DNA of 6,829 nt from contig JALZVI010000254.1 of assembly GCA_023301015.1 (NCBI GenBank), positions 1 to 6,829 on the forward strand. The letters are read 5' to 3'. Shown piece after piece: positions 1-6,229 of the stretch; within the stretch, counting starts at the first letter, position 1, and each line of letters opens with the position of its first letter. The notes beneath the pieces are model-generated. The model worked only from the letters and a program-made list of their open reading frames with translations. It was not told the DNA's origin and searched no databases. A program made the translations under genes and the position numbers. This DNA comes from Rickettsiales bacterium. Its GTDB lineage: Bacteria; Pseudomonadota; Alphaproteobacteria; Rickettsiales; 21-14-0-20-44-7.

Positions 1-234
1 ATCCGCAACACATTGGTTGATGTAAAAACCGCCGTATTCACCACACCAATCCTCACACCATCAGGGTTCTCAACCTTCATCATCTGCGAACGCACGCAAA
101 AAGAAACTGCCGAAGTAACTGATGCGCAGCGCGAACAAGCGCGCGAAGTTTTGAAGCTTCGCCGCACAGAGCTTTCTGCAAAGAAATATTTCCGCACACT
201 GCGCCAAGAAACAAATGTCGATATAAGGCTATAA
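1..234 (+). CDS. surA: SurA-like periplasmic peptidyl-prolyl isomerase/chaperone, C-terminal fragment
   Basis: The reading frame is open from the first base to a TAA at 232-234, so this is the last 77 codons of a gene that begins outside the window. The visible part fits the end of a PpiC/SurA-type rotamase: a stretch reading PILTPSGFSTFIICER, like the closing strand of a parvulin domain, then a charged helix rich in Q, R and E, and a terminal helix ending YFRTLRQETNVDIRL, like the 'YMRxLRRxxxVDIR' tail of alphaproteobacterial SurA proteins. SurA escorts outer-membrane proteins through the periplasm. The neighbour rsmA supports the call, since surA and rsmA are commonly linked in Proteobacteria, usually with pdxA between them, which is absent here. 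The catalytic core and signal peptide lie outside the window, so another SurA-fold chaperone cannot be excluded. Confidence 0.75.
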   Translation: MRNTLVDVKTAVFTTPILTPSGFSTFIICERTQKETAEVTDAQREQAREVLKLRRTELSAKKYFRTLRQETNVDIRL

Positions 235-238
235 TTTG
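224..238 (+). promoter_or_regulatory. Ribosome binding site and TTG start of rsmA
   Basis: TAAGG at 224-228 lies inside the last codons of the surA-like gene, seven bases before the TTG at 236. It supports this non-ATG start and suggests translational coupling to the upstream gene, whose stop ends at 234. Confidence 0.55.
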
Positions 239-1033
239 TCACTCCCAGATCCACTCCAGCTAGCGCAAAAGAACGATTTAATCGCCAAGAAAACCTTAGG
301 CCAGAACTTCCTGTTCGACCTAAGCATCACTCGCAGAATTGTTGACTATTGCCCTGACTTGGCAGAGATGAATGTTATAGAAGTTGGCCCAGGCCCCGGC
401 GGACTGACGCGTGCGATCATAGAAAAAGAACCTAAATCCCTCACCTGCATTGAGTTCGATGAGCGTGCTGTGAAGGCGCTGGAAGCTTTCGGCGACCACG
501 CAAACGTCATTCAGGGTGACGCACTGCACATGGATTTGCGAGAGCATAGCGACTCACCTCGCGCAGTCATCGCCAACTTGCCATATAACATCGCCAGTAA
601 ACTCCTTACCAACTGGCTCTATCAATCCGCGGATTTTGAGTTCTTCTGCCTAATGTTCCAGCGCGAAGTTGCGCAGCGCATTGTGGCAAAAAACACCGAC
701 TCAAATTTTGGCCGCCTCGCAATTTTCACCCAAGTTTTTTGCGATGCCGAAATCCTGTTCGACCTCCCGCCCGAGGCATTCAGCCCGCCGCCAAAAGTGA
801 CCTCCTCCGTCGTAATGCTCCGCCCACATCGCAAGAATCTTGATGTTGACATAAAGAAGTTGGAGGCAATCACCAAAGCCGCATTTAGCCAGCGCCGCAA
901 AATGCTGCGTGGCTCGCTCAAACAAATCTTCCCCGATGTTGAAAAAACCTTGACGGAAGCTAATATAAACCCACAATCACGCGCTCAAGAACTCACACTA
1001 GAAGACTATGTCAAACTCAGCAAAAAAATCTAA
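236..1033 (+). CDS. rsmA: 16S rRNA (adenine1518-N6/adenine1519-N6)-dimethyltransferase RsmA (KsgA)
   Basis: The cytoplasmic enzyme dimethylates two adjacent adenines in the 3' hairpin of 16S rRNA with S-adenosylmethionine, a late checkpoint of small-subunit assembly. The 265-residue length is normal for KsgA. Visible motifs in order: KKTLGQNFL near residues 18-25; SAM motif I VIEVGPGPGGLT at 47-58; the acidic ribose-binding residue in CIEFDE at 71-76; GDAL at 94-97; catalytic motif IV NLPYN at 114-118; FQREVAQRI at 141-149; the FSPPPKVTSS loop at 182-191; and the C-terminal AFSQRRKMLRGSLK at 216-229. The start is TTG at 236, one base after the surA stop. It is preferred because the next in-frame ATG falls at residue 45, after the conserved LGQNFL, and because TAAGG at 224-228 provides a ribosome site at good spacing. 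Its last 26 bases overlap alr. Confidence 0.97.
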   Translation: MSLPDPLQLAQKNDLIAKKTLGQNFLFDLSITRRIVDYCPDLAEMNVIEVGPGPGGLTRAIIEKEPKSLTCIEFDERAVKALEAFGDHANVIQGDALHMDLREHSDSPRAVIANLPYNIASKLLTNWLYQSADFEFFCLMFQREVAQRIVAKNTDSNFGRLAIFTQVFCDAEILFDLPPEAFSPPPKVTSSVVMLRPHRKNLDVDIKKLEAITKAAFSQRRKMLRGSLKQIFPDVEKTLTEANINPQSRAQELTLEDYVKLSKKI

Positions 1034-2057
1034 ACTCAGTATTTCTCTATCCGCGATCGAAGACAACTTCAAGCGTTTGCAACAACAGCTTGGCGGAGCA
1101 GAATGCGCGGCAACTGTAAAGGCCGATGCATATGGGCTGGGCCTAGAGCCTGTGGCAATTACGCTGGCAAACATAGGCTGCAAAACTTTTTTTGTGGCTC
1201 ATCTAGACGAAGGAATTGAACTCCGCAAAATCCTCCCATCCGCCGAAATTTTTGTTTTCCACGGCGTGCAAAAAGGCGAAGCGGATGAGTTCCTCGCAAA
1301 CAACTTACTGCCCGTACTAAACAATCCAAGCCAGCTAGAAAACTGGCCACATGAAGCGCCAGCCGCCGCGCATATAGACACAGGCATGACCCGCCTCGGC
1401 TTTTCCCTGCAAGAAGCTGCAGCACTTAAAGGGCAAAATTTGGTGATGATAATGACCCACCTAGCCTGCGCTGACATTGCAAAAAACCCATCCAACTACG
1501 CACAGCTGAGATATTTTGACGACGTCGCTAAGCAATTCCCGACCACCCGCCGCTCAGTTGCAAACTCTCACGGCATATATTTAGGCAAAGAATTCCACGC
1601 CAACATCGCCCGCCCCGGCCTTGCGCTATATGGCGGGAATCCAAACCCTAGCAAGAAAAACCCAATGCAAAATGTGGTTCGCCTCACCGCCCCAATCTTG
1701 CAAATCAACTATATTCTCGAAGATTCCAGCATCGGCTACGGCGCAACATACACAGCAAAAGCAGGTGACGTAACCGCAACAGTTGCGATTGGCTATGCCG
1801 ACGGCTTAATGCGTGCAATTTCCAACAAAGGCAAATGCTACATCCAAAACTACGAATTGCCCATTGTCGGACGCGTTTCGATGGACTTAATCACCATAGA
1901 CATAACAAACTTGCCCGAAATCTTCCAAAAAGTGGGACAAGATGTTGAAATTCTCGGAAATCACTATACCATAAGCGATGCAGCAAAAGCTGCGAACACA
2001 GTTGAATACGAAATTCTAACAAATCTGGGCAACAGATTTGAGCGGATATATAAATAG
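1008..2057 (+). CDS. alr: Alanine racemase (PLP-dependent)
   Basis: It interconverts L- and D-alanine in the cytoplasm, supplying D-alanine for the peptidoglycan stem peptide. At 349 residues it is near the usual size. Family hallmarks are all present: the PLP-binding lysine K38 in VKADAYGLG; R129 in HIDTGMTRLGF, which contacts the cofactor; SHGIYL near 187-192; RPGLALYG at 202-209; the second catalytic base Y244 in IGYGATYTA; IGYADGL at 261-267; and VGRVSMDL at 287-294, with M292 at the substrate-carboxylate position. The N-terminal part is the TIM barrel and the last third the beta domain. The ATG at 1008 lies inside rsmA, giving a 26-base overlap. No later start would keep the conserved LSISLSAIEDN beginning. 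The ribosome site is weak (AGAAG at 1000-1004), consistent with coupling to rsmA translation. Whether it is biosynthetic (Alr) or catabolic (DadX) cannot be read from sequence alone; the operon context favours biosynthesis. Confidence 0.96.
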   Translation: MSNSAKKSKLSISLSAIEDNFKRLQQQLGGAECAATVKADAYGLGLEPVAITLANIGCKTFFVAHLDEGIELRKILPSAEIFVFHGVQKGEADEFLANNLLPVLNNPSQLENWPHEAPAAAHIDTGMTRLGFSLQEAAALKGQNLVMIMTHLACADIAKNPSNYAQLRYFDDVAKQFPTTRRSVANSHGIYLGKEFHANIARPGLALYGGNPNPSKKNPMQNVVRLTAPILQINYILEDSSIGYGATYTAKAGDVTATVAIGYADGLMRAISNKGKCYIQNYELPIVGRVSMDLITIDITNLPEIFQKVGQDVEILGNHYTISDAAKAANTVEYEILTNLGNRFERIYK

Positions 2058-2067
2058 GCGAATTATG
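2055..2067 (+). promoter_or_regulatory. Ribosome binding site and ATG start of mlaE
   Basis: TAGG at 2055-2058, formed partly by the alr stop codon TAG, stands six bases before ATG 2065. This decides the start in favour of 2065 over the in-frame TTG at 2038, which has no comparable site and would overlap alr. Confidence 0.55.
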
Positions 2068-2850
2068 ATTTTTCCACTTAACATTTTGCAAAATATCGGC
2101 GCAGTTATGATCGCCTTCATCACGTCCACTGGGCGCCTTTCAATGTTCGCTGGCAGCGCAATATACAACTGCTTCCGCCCACGTTTTTACTGGCGCAACC
2201 TGCTCCGCCAAATGATGGAGATCGGCTACTATTCCCTCCCCGTTGTTGGTCTAACCGCCATTTTCACCGGCGCAGTTCTTGCCTTACAAAGCTACACAGG
2301 CTTCTCCCGCTTTTCTGCAGAATCAGCGATTCCTAATGTTGTCGTACTATCAATCACCCGCGAGCTTGGGCCCGTTTTGGCTGGACTTATGGTGGCTGGG
2401 CGCGTTGGCGCTGCAATGGCAGCCGAAATTGGAACAATGCGAGTGACCGAGCAAATTGACGCTCTCAAAACCCTATCCACAAACCCAATTCGCTTCCTAA
2501 TTGTCCCGCGCGTAATCGCCGCCACCCTAATGCTACCTTGCCTTGTGCTTACAGCAGACATCATCGGTGTGTATGGCGGATATCTAGTAGGCATCCACAA
2601 ACTCGGCTTCTCTGAAGGGCCATATTTGAAAAACACGCTCGACTTTTTAGAGTTCTATGACGTCTACACTGGGCTGGTTAAAGCAGCAGTATTTGGCTTC
2701 ATCATCTCGATCATGGGCTGCTATAGTGGCTTTCATTCAAAAGGCGGTGCTCAAGGCGTTGGCGCAGCAACAACAAATGCGGTTGTTTCCGCATCAATCA
2801 TCATATTATTGATGAATTATTTAATCACAGAACTCTTCTTCTCAAGGTAA
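2065..2850 (+). CDS. mlaE: MlaE-family phospholipid transport ABC permease
   Basis: This is the inner-membrane subunit of the Mla-type lipid transporter, which moves phospholipids between inner and outer membranes and maintains outer-membrane asymmetry. The 261 residues match the family. The diagnostic block RELGPVLAGLMVAGRVG continues into AAMAAEIGTMRVTEQIDAL, spanning residues 99-134; this is the MlaE/DUF140 signature, including the coupling region for the ATPase. Hydrophobic segments lie around 55-76, 95-117, 145-175, 203-225 and 238-258, after an amphipathic N-terminal interfacial helix. The frame can be extended upstream to a TTG at 2038 inside alr, but ATG 2065 is chosen because it follows alr by seven bases and has AGG at 2056-2058 six bases ahead. 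It is followed four bases later by the ATPase gene. Confidence 0.95.
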   Translation: MIFPLNILQNIGAVMIAFITSTGRLSMFAGSAIYNCFRPRFYWRNLLRQMMEIGYYSLPVVGLTAIFTGAVLALQSYTGFSRFSAESAIPNVVVLSITRELGPVLAGLMVAGRVGAAMAAEIGTMRVTEQIDALKTLSTNPIRFLIVPRVIAATLMLPCLVLTADIIGVYGGYLVGIHKLGFSEGPYLKNTLDFLEFYDVYTGLVKAAVFGFIISIMGCYSGFHSKGGAQGVGAATTNAVVSASIIILLMNYLITELFFSR

Positions 2851-2854
2851 GAAC

Positions 2855-3640
2855 ATGGCAGCAGCAAAAAACAAAGACTTGAAAATCAAAATCGAAAATC
2901 TTCATAAAAGATTTGGCGACAAAATTGTGCTGGATGGCGTCAATTTGGAAATTGCTAAGGGAGAGTCACTCGTCATCATCGGCGGCTCTGGCACGGGTAA
3001 GTCTGTGCTTATCAAATCCATCTTAGGCGTGATCGACCCTGACAGCGGCAGCATTGAGATTGACGGCGAAGAGGCTACAAAATTCAGCCGCTCTGCACGT
3101 GAAAACTTCATGGCAAAAATAGGCATGCTCTTCCAAGGCGGCGCACTGTTTGACTCATTGCCAATCTGGGAAAACGTAATGTTCCGCCTTCTAAACCGCG
3201 AAAAAATCTCGCGCAAAGAAGCAAAAAAACTCGCGGTAGAAAGCCTTGCTGACGTTGGCTTAAGCGCCGATGTTTTGGAACTTTCCCCATCAGAACTTTC
3301 AGGCGGAATGCAAAAACGTGTCGCCCTTGCCCGCGCAATTGCCGCGAAGCCAGAAATTATATTTTTCGACGAACCAACAACTGGCCTTGATCCAATCATG
3401 TCCGACGTTATCAATGACCTTATCGTGAAATCGAGCAAGAAGTTAGGCGCGACAACCATCACAATCACCCACGACATGGCCTCTGCCAGAAAAATCGCCG
3501 ACAAAATCGCAATGATCCACAAAGGCAAAATTGTTTGGTTCGGCGACGCAAAAGACGTGAACAAAAGTGGCAATGAGTATGTAGAGCAGTTCATCAACGG
3601 CCGCGCAGAAGGCCCGATTCAGATGGATTTACGGAAGTAG
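2855..3640 (+). CDS. mlaF: MlaF-family phospholipid transport ABC ATPase
   Basis: This is the cytoplasmic nucleotide-binding subunit that powers the MlaE permease encoded just upstream. The 261 residues contain every ABC ATPase motif: Walker A GGSGTGKS at 43-50, Q-loop Q94 in MLFQGGALF, signature LSGGMQKR at 148-155, Walker B IIFFDE at 168-173 with the D-loop GLDP at 177-180, and the H-loop histidine H206 in TITHDM. The sequence MLFQGGALFDSL after the Q-loop is characteristic of the Mla/Mkl subfamily, and the tail VEQFINGRAEGPI matches the MlaF C-terminal extension. ATG 2855 follows mlaE by four bases; AAGG at 2844-2847, inside the end of mlaE, sits seven bases ahead. No mlaD-like MCE gene follows, so the substrate-binding partners must be encoded elsewhere. 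The exact lipid substrate and direction cannot be told from sequence. Confidence 0.95.
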   Translation: MAAAKNKDLKIKIENLHKRFGDKIVLDGVNLEIAKGESLVIIGGSGTGKSVLIKSILGVIDPDSGSIEIDGEEATKFSRSARENFMAKIGMLFQGGALFDSLPIWENVMFRLLNREKISRKEAKKLAVESLADVGLSADVLELSPSELSGGMQKRVALARAIAAKPEIIFFDEPTTGLDPIMSDVINDLIVKSSKKLGATTITITHDMASARKIADKIAMIHKGKIVWFGDAKDVNKSGNEYVEQFINGRAEGPIQMDLRK

Positions 3641-3731
3641 AGTTTTTAATTGCTTCCCCGCGGCGGCTTATCCTTGCAGGCTTAGTTTTTAATTTGGCCT
3701 CCCCGCTGCGCGCCAAGGATCTTGCAGACTG
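3641..3731 (+). repeat. Imperfect tandem duplication, two units of about 43 and 48 bases
   Basis: Unit one (3641-3683) and unit two (3684-3731) both begin AGTTTTTAATT, continue with a CTCCCCGC or TTCCCCGC block, and end with CTTGCAG followed by GCT or ACT. The middle parts differ by several substitutions and small insertions. The first unit starts directly after the mlaF stop codon. Function unknown. Confidence 0.5.
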
Positions 3732-3851
3732 AAACATCCTCAAGACTGCTGGTTAGGAGTTCAATATATACAAATCAAGAACAACGTGAAGTCACAAGGC
3801 TAGCAGATATTGCCAGCCTTGTGCGTGCGAAGCACTGTCTCAGTCTGCAAG
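3721..3851. repeat. Inverted repeat element with 12-base perfect arms and an internal hairpin
   Basis: CTTGCAGACTGA at 3721-3732 and TCAGTCTGCAAG at 3840-3851 are exact reverse complements separated by 107 bases. The interval also contains the separate hairpin at 3793-3823. The layout resembles a small palindromic intergenic element or a structured RNA closed by a long-range helix. No target-site duplication is evident (bases 3720 and 3852 do not continue the pairing), so mobility is only a possibility. Confidence 0.5.
3793..3823. repeat. Strong stem-loop
   Basis: CACAAGGCT (3793-3801) pairs perfectly with AGCCTTGTG (3815-3823). Inside, after one mismatch, GCA pairs with TGC around the loop GATAT, giving twelve pairs in all. 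No T-run follows on either strand, so this is not a standard intrinsic terminator, although it could stall or protect transcript ends. Confidence 0.6.
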
Positions 3852-3924
3852 CAGAAGGCGAGCAGGGAGACAATTAAATACTCCCACTTGCGAAGCATGA
3901 AAAAATATCGCACTATGAGAGACC

Positions 3925-4686
3925 ATGAACTTCGACCTCTTCAACAGCCAAGCGATATTATATTTCCTAATTTTCTGCCGCGTCGGAACGGCTATGATGC
4001 TAATCCCTGGATTCAGCGCGTCATACGTCACCATGCGCACAAGACTGTTCCTTTCCATCGCCATCAGCTTAGCCGTTGGCTCAATGCTCGTACCAACATT
4101 GGAAGTTGAAATCAACGACACTCCAGTCGGCATGCTCGTCGCAATTTTCGCGGAAGTCAGTATAGGCTTCATGATTGGCGGCCTTGCTCGCATAATCGGC
4201 GCCAGCATTCACATCGCAGGGATGATTATGTCAATGCAATCAGCCATGGCGCAAGCCGTTTTGTTCGACCCCAGCCAAGGCTCGCAAGGTGCAATTTTTG
4301 GTAACTTCATGGAGATCACCGGCCTTGTTTTGCTGTTTTCCCTAAACCTACACCACCTCCTGCTCCTCGCTATCGCCGGCAGTTATGATATATACCCAAT
4401 CAGCGAACTTCCAGACTTTGCCTTGATTGCAGATTCTGCTGCCGCGCTGATGAGCAACAGCTTCCTAATGGCCTTCCAGCTTGCATCTCCACTCATCATC
4501 GTTGGCTTACTCACCAACCTCGCATCTGGATTACTCGCCCGCTTGATGCCTTCATTTCAGGTGTTTTTCGTTATCACGCCAGCTCAAATCATGGTGTCAT
4601 TCTTCCTGCTTGGCGCAACGCTCTCATCTACACTTATGTGGTATATTCACTATCTGGAAATAAATTTCACCCAGTTCTTGCAATAG
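3925..4686 (+). CDS. fliR: Flagellar biosynthetic protein FliR
   Basis: FliR is an integral membrane part of the flagellar type III export gate, forming the gate core with FliP and FliQ. The 253 residues match the usual FliR length. Hydrophobic segments fall near residues 9-29, 38-58, 67-97, 128-150, 178-204 and 214-240. Family traits include FCRVGTAMMLIPGF near 17-30, the MRTRLFLSIAISLAV stretch at 37-51, and the conserved GxxxQxxxAMAQxxDP-like block, read here as SMQSAMAQAVLFDP at 103-116, followed by GNFMEITGLVLLF. The second half has LLTNLASGLLARLMPSFQVFF near 195-215. Similarity to the injectisome homologue (SctT) is expected, but the AMAQ/DP block and length fit flagellar FliR. The start is ATG 3925, with only a weak GAGAG site three to four bases ahead. 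No other flagellar gene is visible on either side. The stop abuts that of the convergent channel gene. Confidence 0.93.
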   Translation: MNFDLFNSQAILYFLIFCRVGTAMMLIPGFSASYVTMRTRLFLSIAISLAVGSMLVPTLEVEINDTPVGMLVAIFAEVSIGFMIGGLARIIGASIHIAGMIMSMQSAMAQAVLFDPSQGSQGAIFGNFMEITGLVLLFSLNLHHLLLLAIAGSYDIYPISELPDFALIADSAAALMSNSFLMAFQLASPLIIVGLLTNLASGLLARLMPSFQVFFVITPAQIMVSFFLLGATLSSTLMWYIHYLEINFTQFLQ

Positions 4687-6021
4687 CTATTTCTTAGATG
4701 TTTTTTTCTGTGGCGGTTGCAAAGCAGCCAACATCTCTTCAGGCAAATTTCGCAAATTAACATCGCGCTGAGGAAAAGGAATTTCAATGTCATTTTCCTT
4801 AAACAGATCCCAAATTCTATATAAAATCTCGCTCTTAACATTCGCAATTCCCTGCTGCGGGTCGTCGATCCACGCACGCAGTTCAAAATCAACCGAGCTA
4901 TCACCAAAACCATGCATCAAACATTTTGGCTCAGGATTTTTCAAAATCCGCGGGCTAGCGCCTACAGCCTCAAGCAGCAACTCTTTCACTCTGTGCATAT
5001 CAGAATTATACGACACGCCAACTGGAATATGCAGACGAATTCTTTGATCCGAATATGACCAATTCTCAACCTCATTCGTAATCAAATTTTCGTTAGGAAT
5101 AAGATGCTCCTTCCCGTCACGCGTCAGCACAGAAACGCAGCGCCCACCAAGCTTGTTCACCCAGCCATAAGTGTCACCAATCGCAATAACATCACCAGGT
5201 TTCACAGATTTATCCAACAAGAGAATAATCCCGCTAATCAAATTTCCGAACACTTTCTGCAAACCAAAACCAATACCCAAACCAAGAGCACCAGAGAAAG
5301 CAGCCAGTGCCGTAAGATCTAGCCCAACAATATTGAGCCCAACCAGTGCGCTAATTGTATAAAGCCCAATTGTTGATATCTTCTGGAACAGAACTTTTTG
5401 CGATGGAGTAAGACCAGAAGCTCCAGACAAGCTACGGTCAAGCAGCCTTGAAACCACTCGCACTACCCAAAAGAGCACCACAAATGCGAGCAAGCTTTTC
5501 AAAACCAGCAATGCAGAAAGTCTAAAGTCTCCAAGCGTAAAGGCGGCTTCATCCAAGGCTTTCACCGCTCCATCAAGCCAACCGATAATATTGAGGGCTG
5601 CAAATGTCCATAACGTAATCGCCATAATGCGCGACCAAAAACGGCTGCCAATTATCCCCGATGTGAGGCGGATCAGAGCCCACGCCGTAGCCAAATTTGC
5701 AATTAAATTCAGCACCTTAACAGGCTGCTCACCCCCCTCACCTATCATTGTCACAACCCACAAACCGATAACCAAATAGATTATAAAGAAGATCTCGCGG
5801 TAGCTAATATGAATAAGAGTGCGTCGACTTTCTCGCTCTTGCAGGCGAGAATTTAGTGCAGCAGCAGTTTTTTGAGACAAAATTTTCGCTAAGAAAAAAA
5901 CAGCAACAACCGCTCCCAGCTGAACCAACGAGGCCGTCACGAAGATATTAACCTCCAGCCAAGCCCACAGCTCCGCAGCGTTTTTGTCTAGCCAGTTCGT
6001 GTATTTATTCACTTCGTTCAT
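4687..6021 (-). CDS. MscS-family mechanosensitive ion channel protein
   Basis: This is an inner-membrane small-conductance channel homologue that would open under membrane tension to release solutes in osmotic downshock. The 444 residues exceed E. coli MscS (about 286) because of extra N-terminal helices. Hydrophobic segments lie near residues 26-47, 74-94, 104-124, 130-150, 168-190 and 216-235, followed by the pore-lining family block at 233-270, rich in Gly and Ala (ALGLGIGFGLQKVFGNLISG at 245-264), then KPGD at 274-277. The beta domain shows IPNENLITNEVENWS at 308-322, and the C-terminal alpha/beta domain contains IPFPQRDV at 414-421, all typical of the family. The tail is lysine-rich (KKTSKK). 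ATG 6021 has a good ribosome site. Channel conductance and any specialised subfamily (YnaI-, YbdG- or KefA-like) cannot be assigned by eye. The gene converges on fliR with no spacer. Confidence 0.95.
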   Translation of the reverse strand: MNEVNKYTNWLDKNAAELWAWLEVNIFVTASLVQLGAVVAVFFLAKILSQKTAAALNSRLQERESRRTLIHISYREIFFIIYLVIGLWVVTMIGEGGEQPVKVLNLIANLATAWALIRLTSGIIGSRFWSRIMAITLWTFAALNIIGWLDGAVKALDEAAFTLGDFRLSALLVLKSLLAFVVLFWVVRVVSRLLDRSLSGASGLTPSQKVLFQKISTIGLYTISALVGLNIVGLDLTALAAFSGALGLGIGFGLQKVFGNLISGIILLLDKSVKPGDVIAIGDTYGWVNKLGGRCVSVLTRDGKEHLIPNENLITNEVENWSYSDQRIRLHIPVGVSYNSDMHRVKELLLEAVGASPRILKNPEPKCLMHGFGDSSVDFELRAWIDDPQQGIANVKSEILYRIWDLFKENDIEIPFPQRDVNLRNLPEEMLAALQPPQKKTSKK

Positions 6022-6031
6022 GGATATCCTC
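6022..6031 (-). promoter_or_regulatory. Ribosome binding site of the MscS-family gene
   Basis: On the minus strand GAGGA (6031-6027) precedes the ATG at 6021 by five bases. It is a strong Shine-Dalgarno match and fixes this start. Confidence 0.65.
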
Positions 6032-6170
6032 GGTTTTTTTAGCTTCTAGCCTACGAGGTACAGTAGCAATATGCGATGAGTTTTACTAGGATGAATATGT
6101 GGGGTTTTATTCAGGCCGTTAAGAAATATGCCCGTAATCAAACTTAGGTTGCAATGAATAAATTGGTTAC

Positions 6171-6193
6171 AGTCTCTGTGCTCACAGATGACT
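6171..6193. repeat. Stem-loop downstream of the small minus-strand gene
   Basis: Read on the plus strand, AGTC plus TCTGT pairs with ACAGA plus GACT around the loop GCTC, with one bulged T, giving nine pairs. It lies about 37 bases past the stop of the 6230-6640 gene and could end or stabilise its transcript, but no T-run follows on either strand, so terminator function is uncertain. Confidence 0.35.
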
Positions 6194-6229
6194 CTATATT
6201 AACATTATCTTTCGATAGATTATTGCTCG

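Larger units (their letters stand above)
3641..3924. other. Structured intergenic region between mlaF and fliR
   Basis: These 284 bases hold no convincing gene. They contain a tandem imperfect duplication (3641-3731), a 12-base inverted repeat (3721-3732 and 3840-3851) enclosing a strong hairpin (3793-3823), and the 9-mer TGCGAAGCA twice (3826-3834 and 3889-3897). The end of the mla train and the promoter of fliR must lie here, but I see neither a classic hairpin-plus-T-run terminator nor a strong promoter match. The longest unassigned plus frame, from a TTG at 3722 to TAA at 3877 (51 codons), lacks a properly spaced ribosome site. Confidence 0.6.
6022..6229. other. Non-coding leader between the channel gene and the small upstream gene
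   Basis: About 208 bases lie between the two minus-strand genes, noticeably more AT-rich than the genes on the left. Apart from the channel gene's ribosome site and a hairpin at 6171-6193, I see no tRNA, no clear terminator T-run on the minus strand and no good promoter match, although a promoter for the channel gene is expected here. An 18-codon plus-strand frame at 6091-6147 is too short to support. Confidence 0.4.

Noticed and set aside
2038..2064. N-terminal extension of mlaE to a TTG start at 2038
   Set aside because: It would overlap alr by 20 bases and add nine non-conserved residues; ATG 2065 has a better-spaced ribosome site.
2902..3597. 231-codon minus-strand open frame opposite mlaF
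   Set aside because: It lies entirely antisense to a complete ABC ATPase with all motifs; the reading is a codon-bias shadow with no family features.
3793..3823. Intrinsic terminator of the mla operon
   Set aside because: The stem is strong, but neither strand has the following T-run, and it lies over 150 bases after mlaF.
3722..3877. 51-codon plus-strand frame in the mlaF-fliR spacer
   Set aside because: TTG start with a ribosome-site match only two bases away, no recognisable motif, and its sequence is largely made of the inverted-repeat arms and hairpin.
6091..6147. 18-codon plus-strand mini-frame (MNMWGFIQAVKKYARNQT)
   Set aside because: Too short, no convincing ribosome site, and no homologous pattern I recognise.
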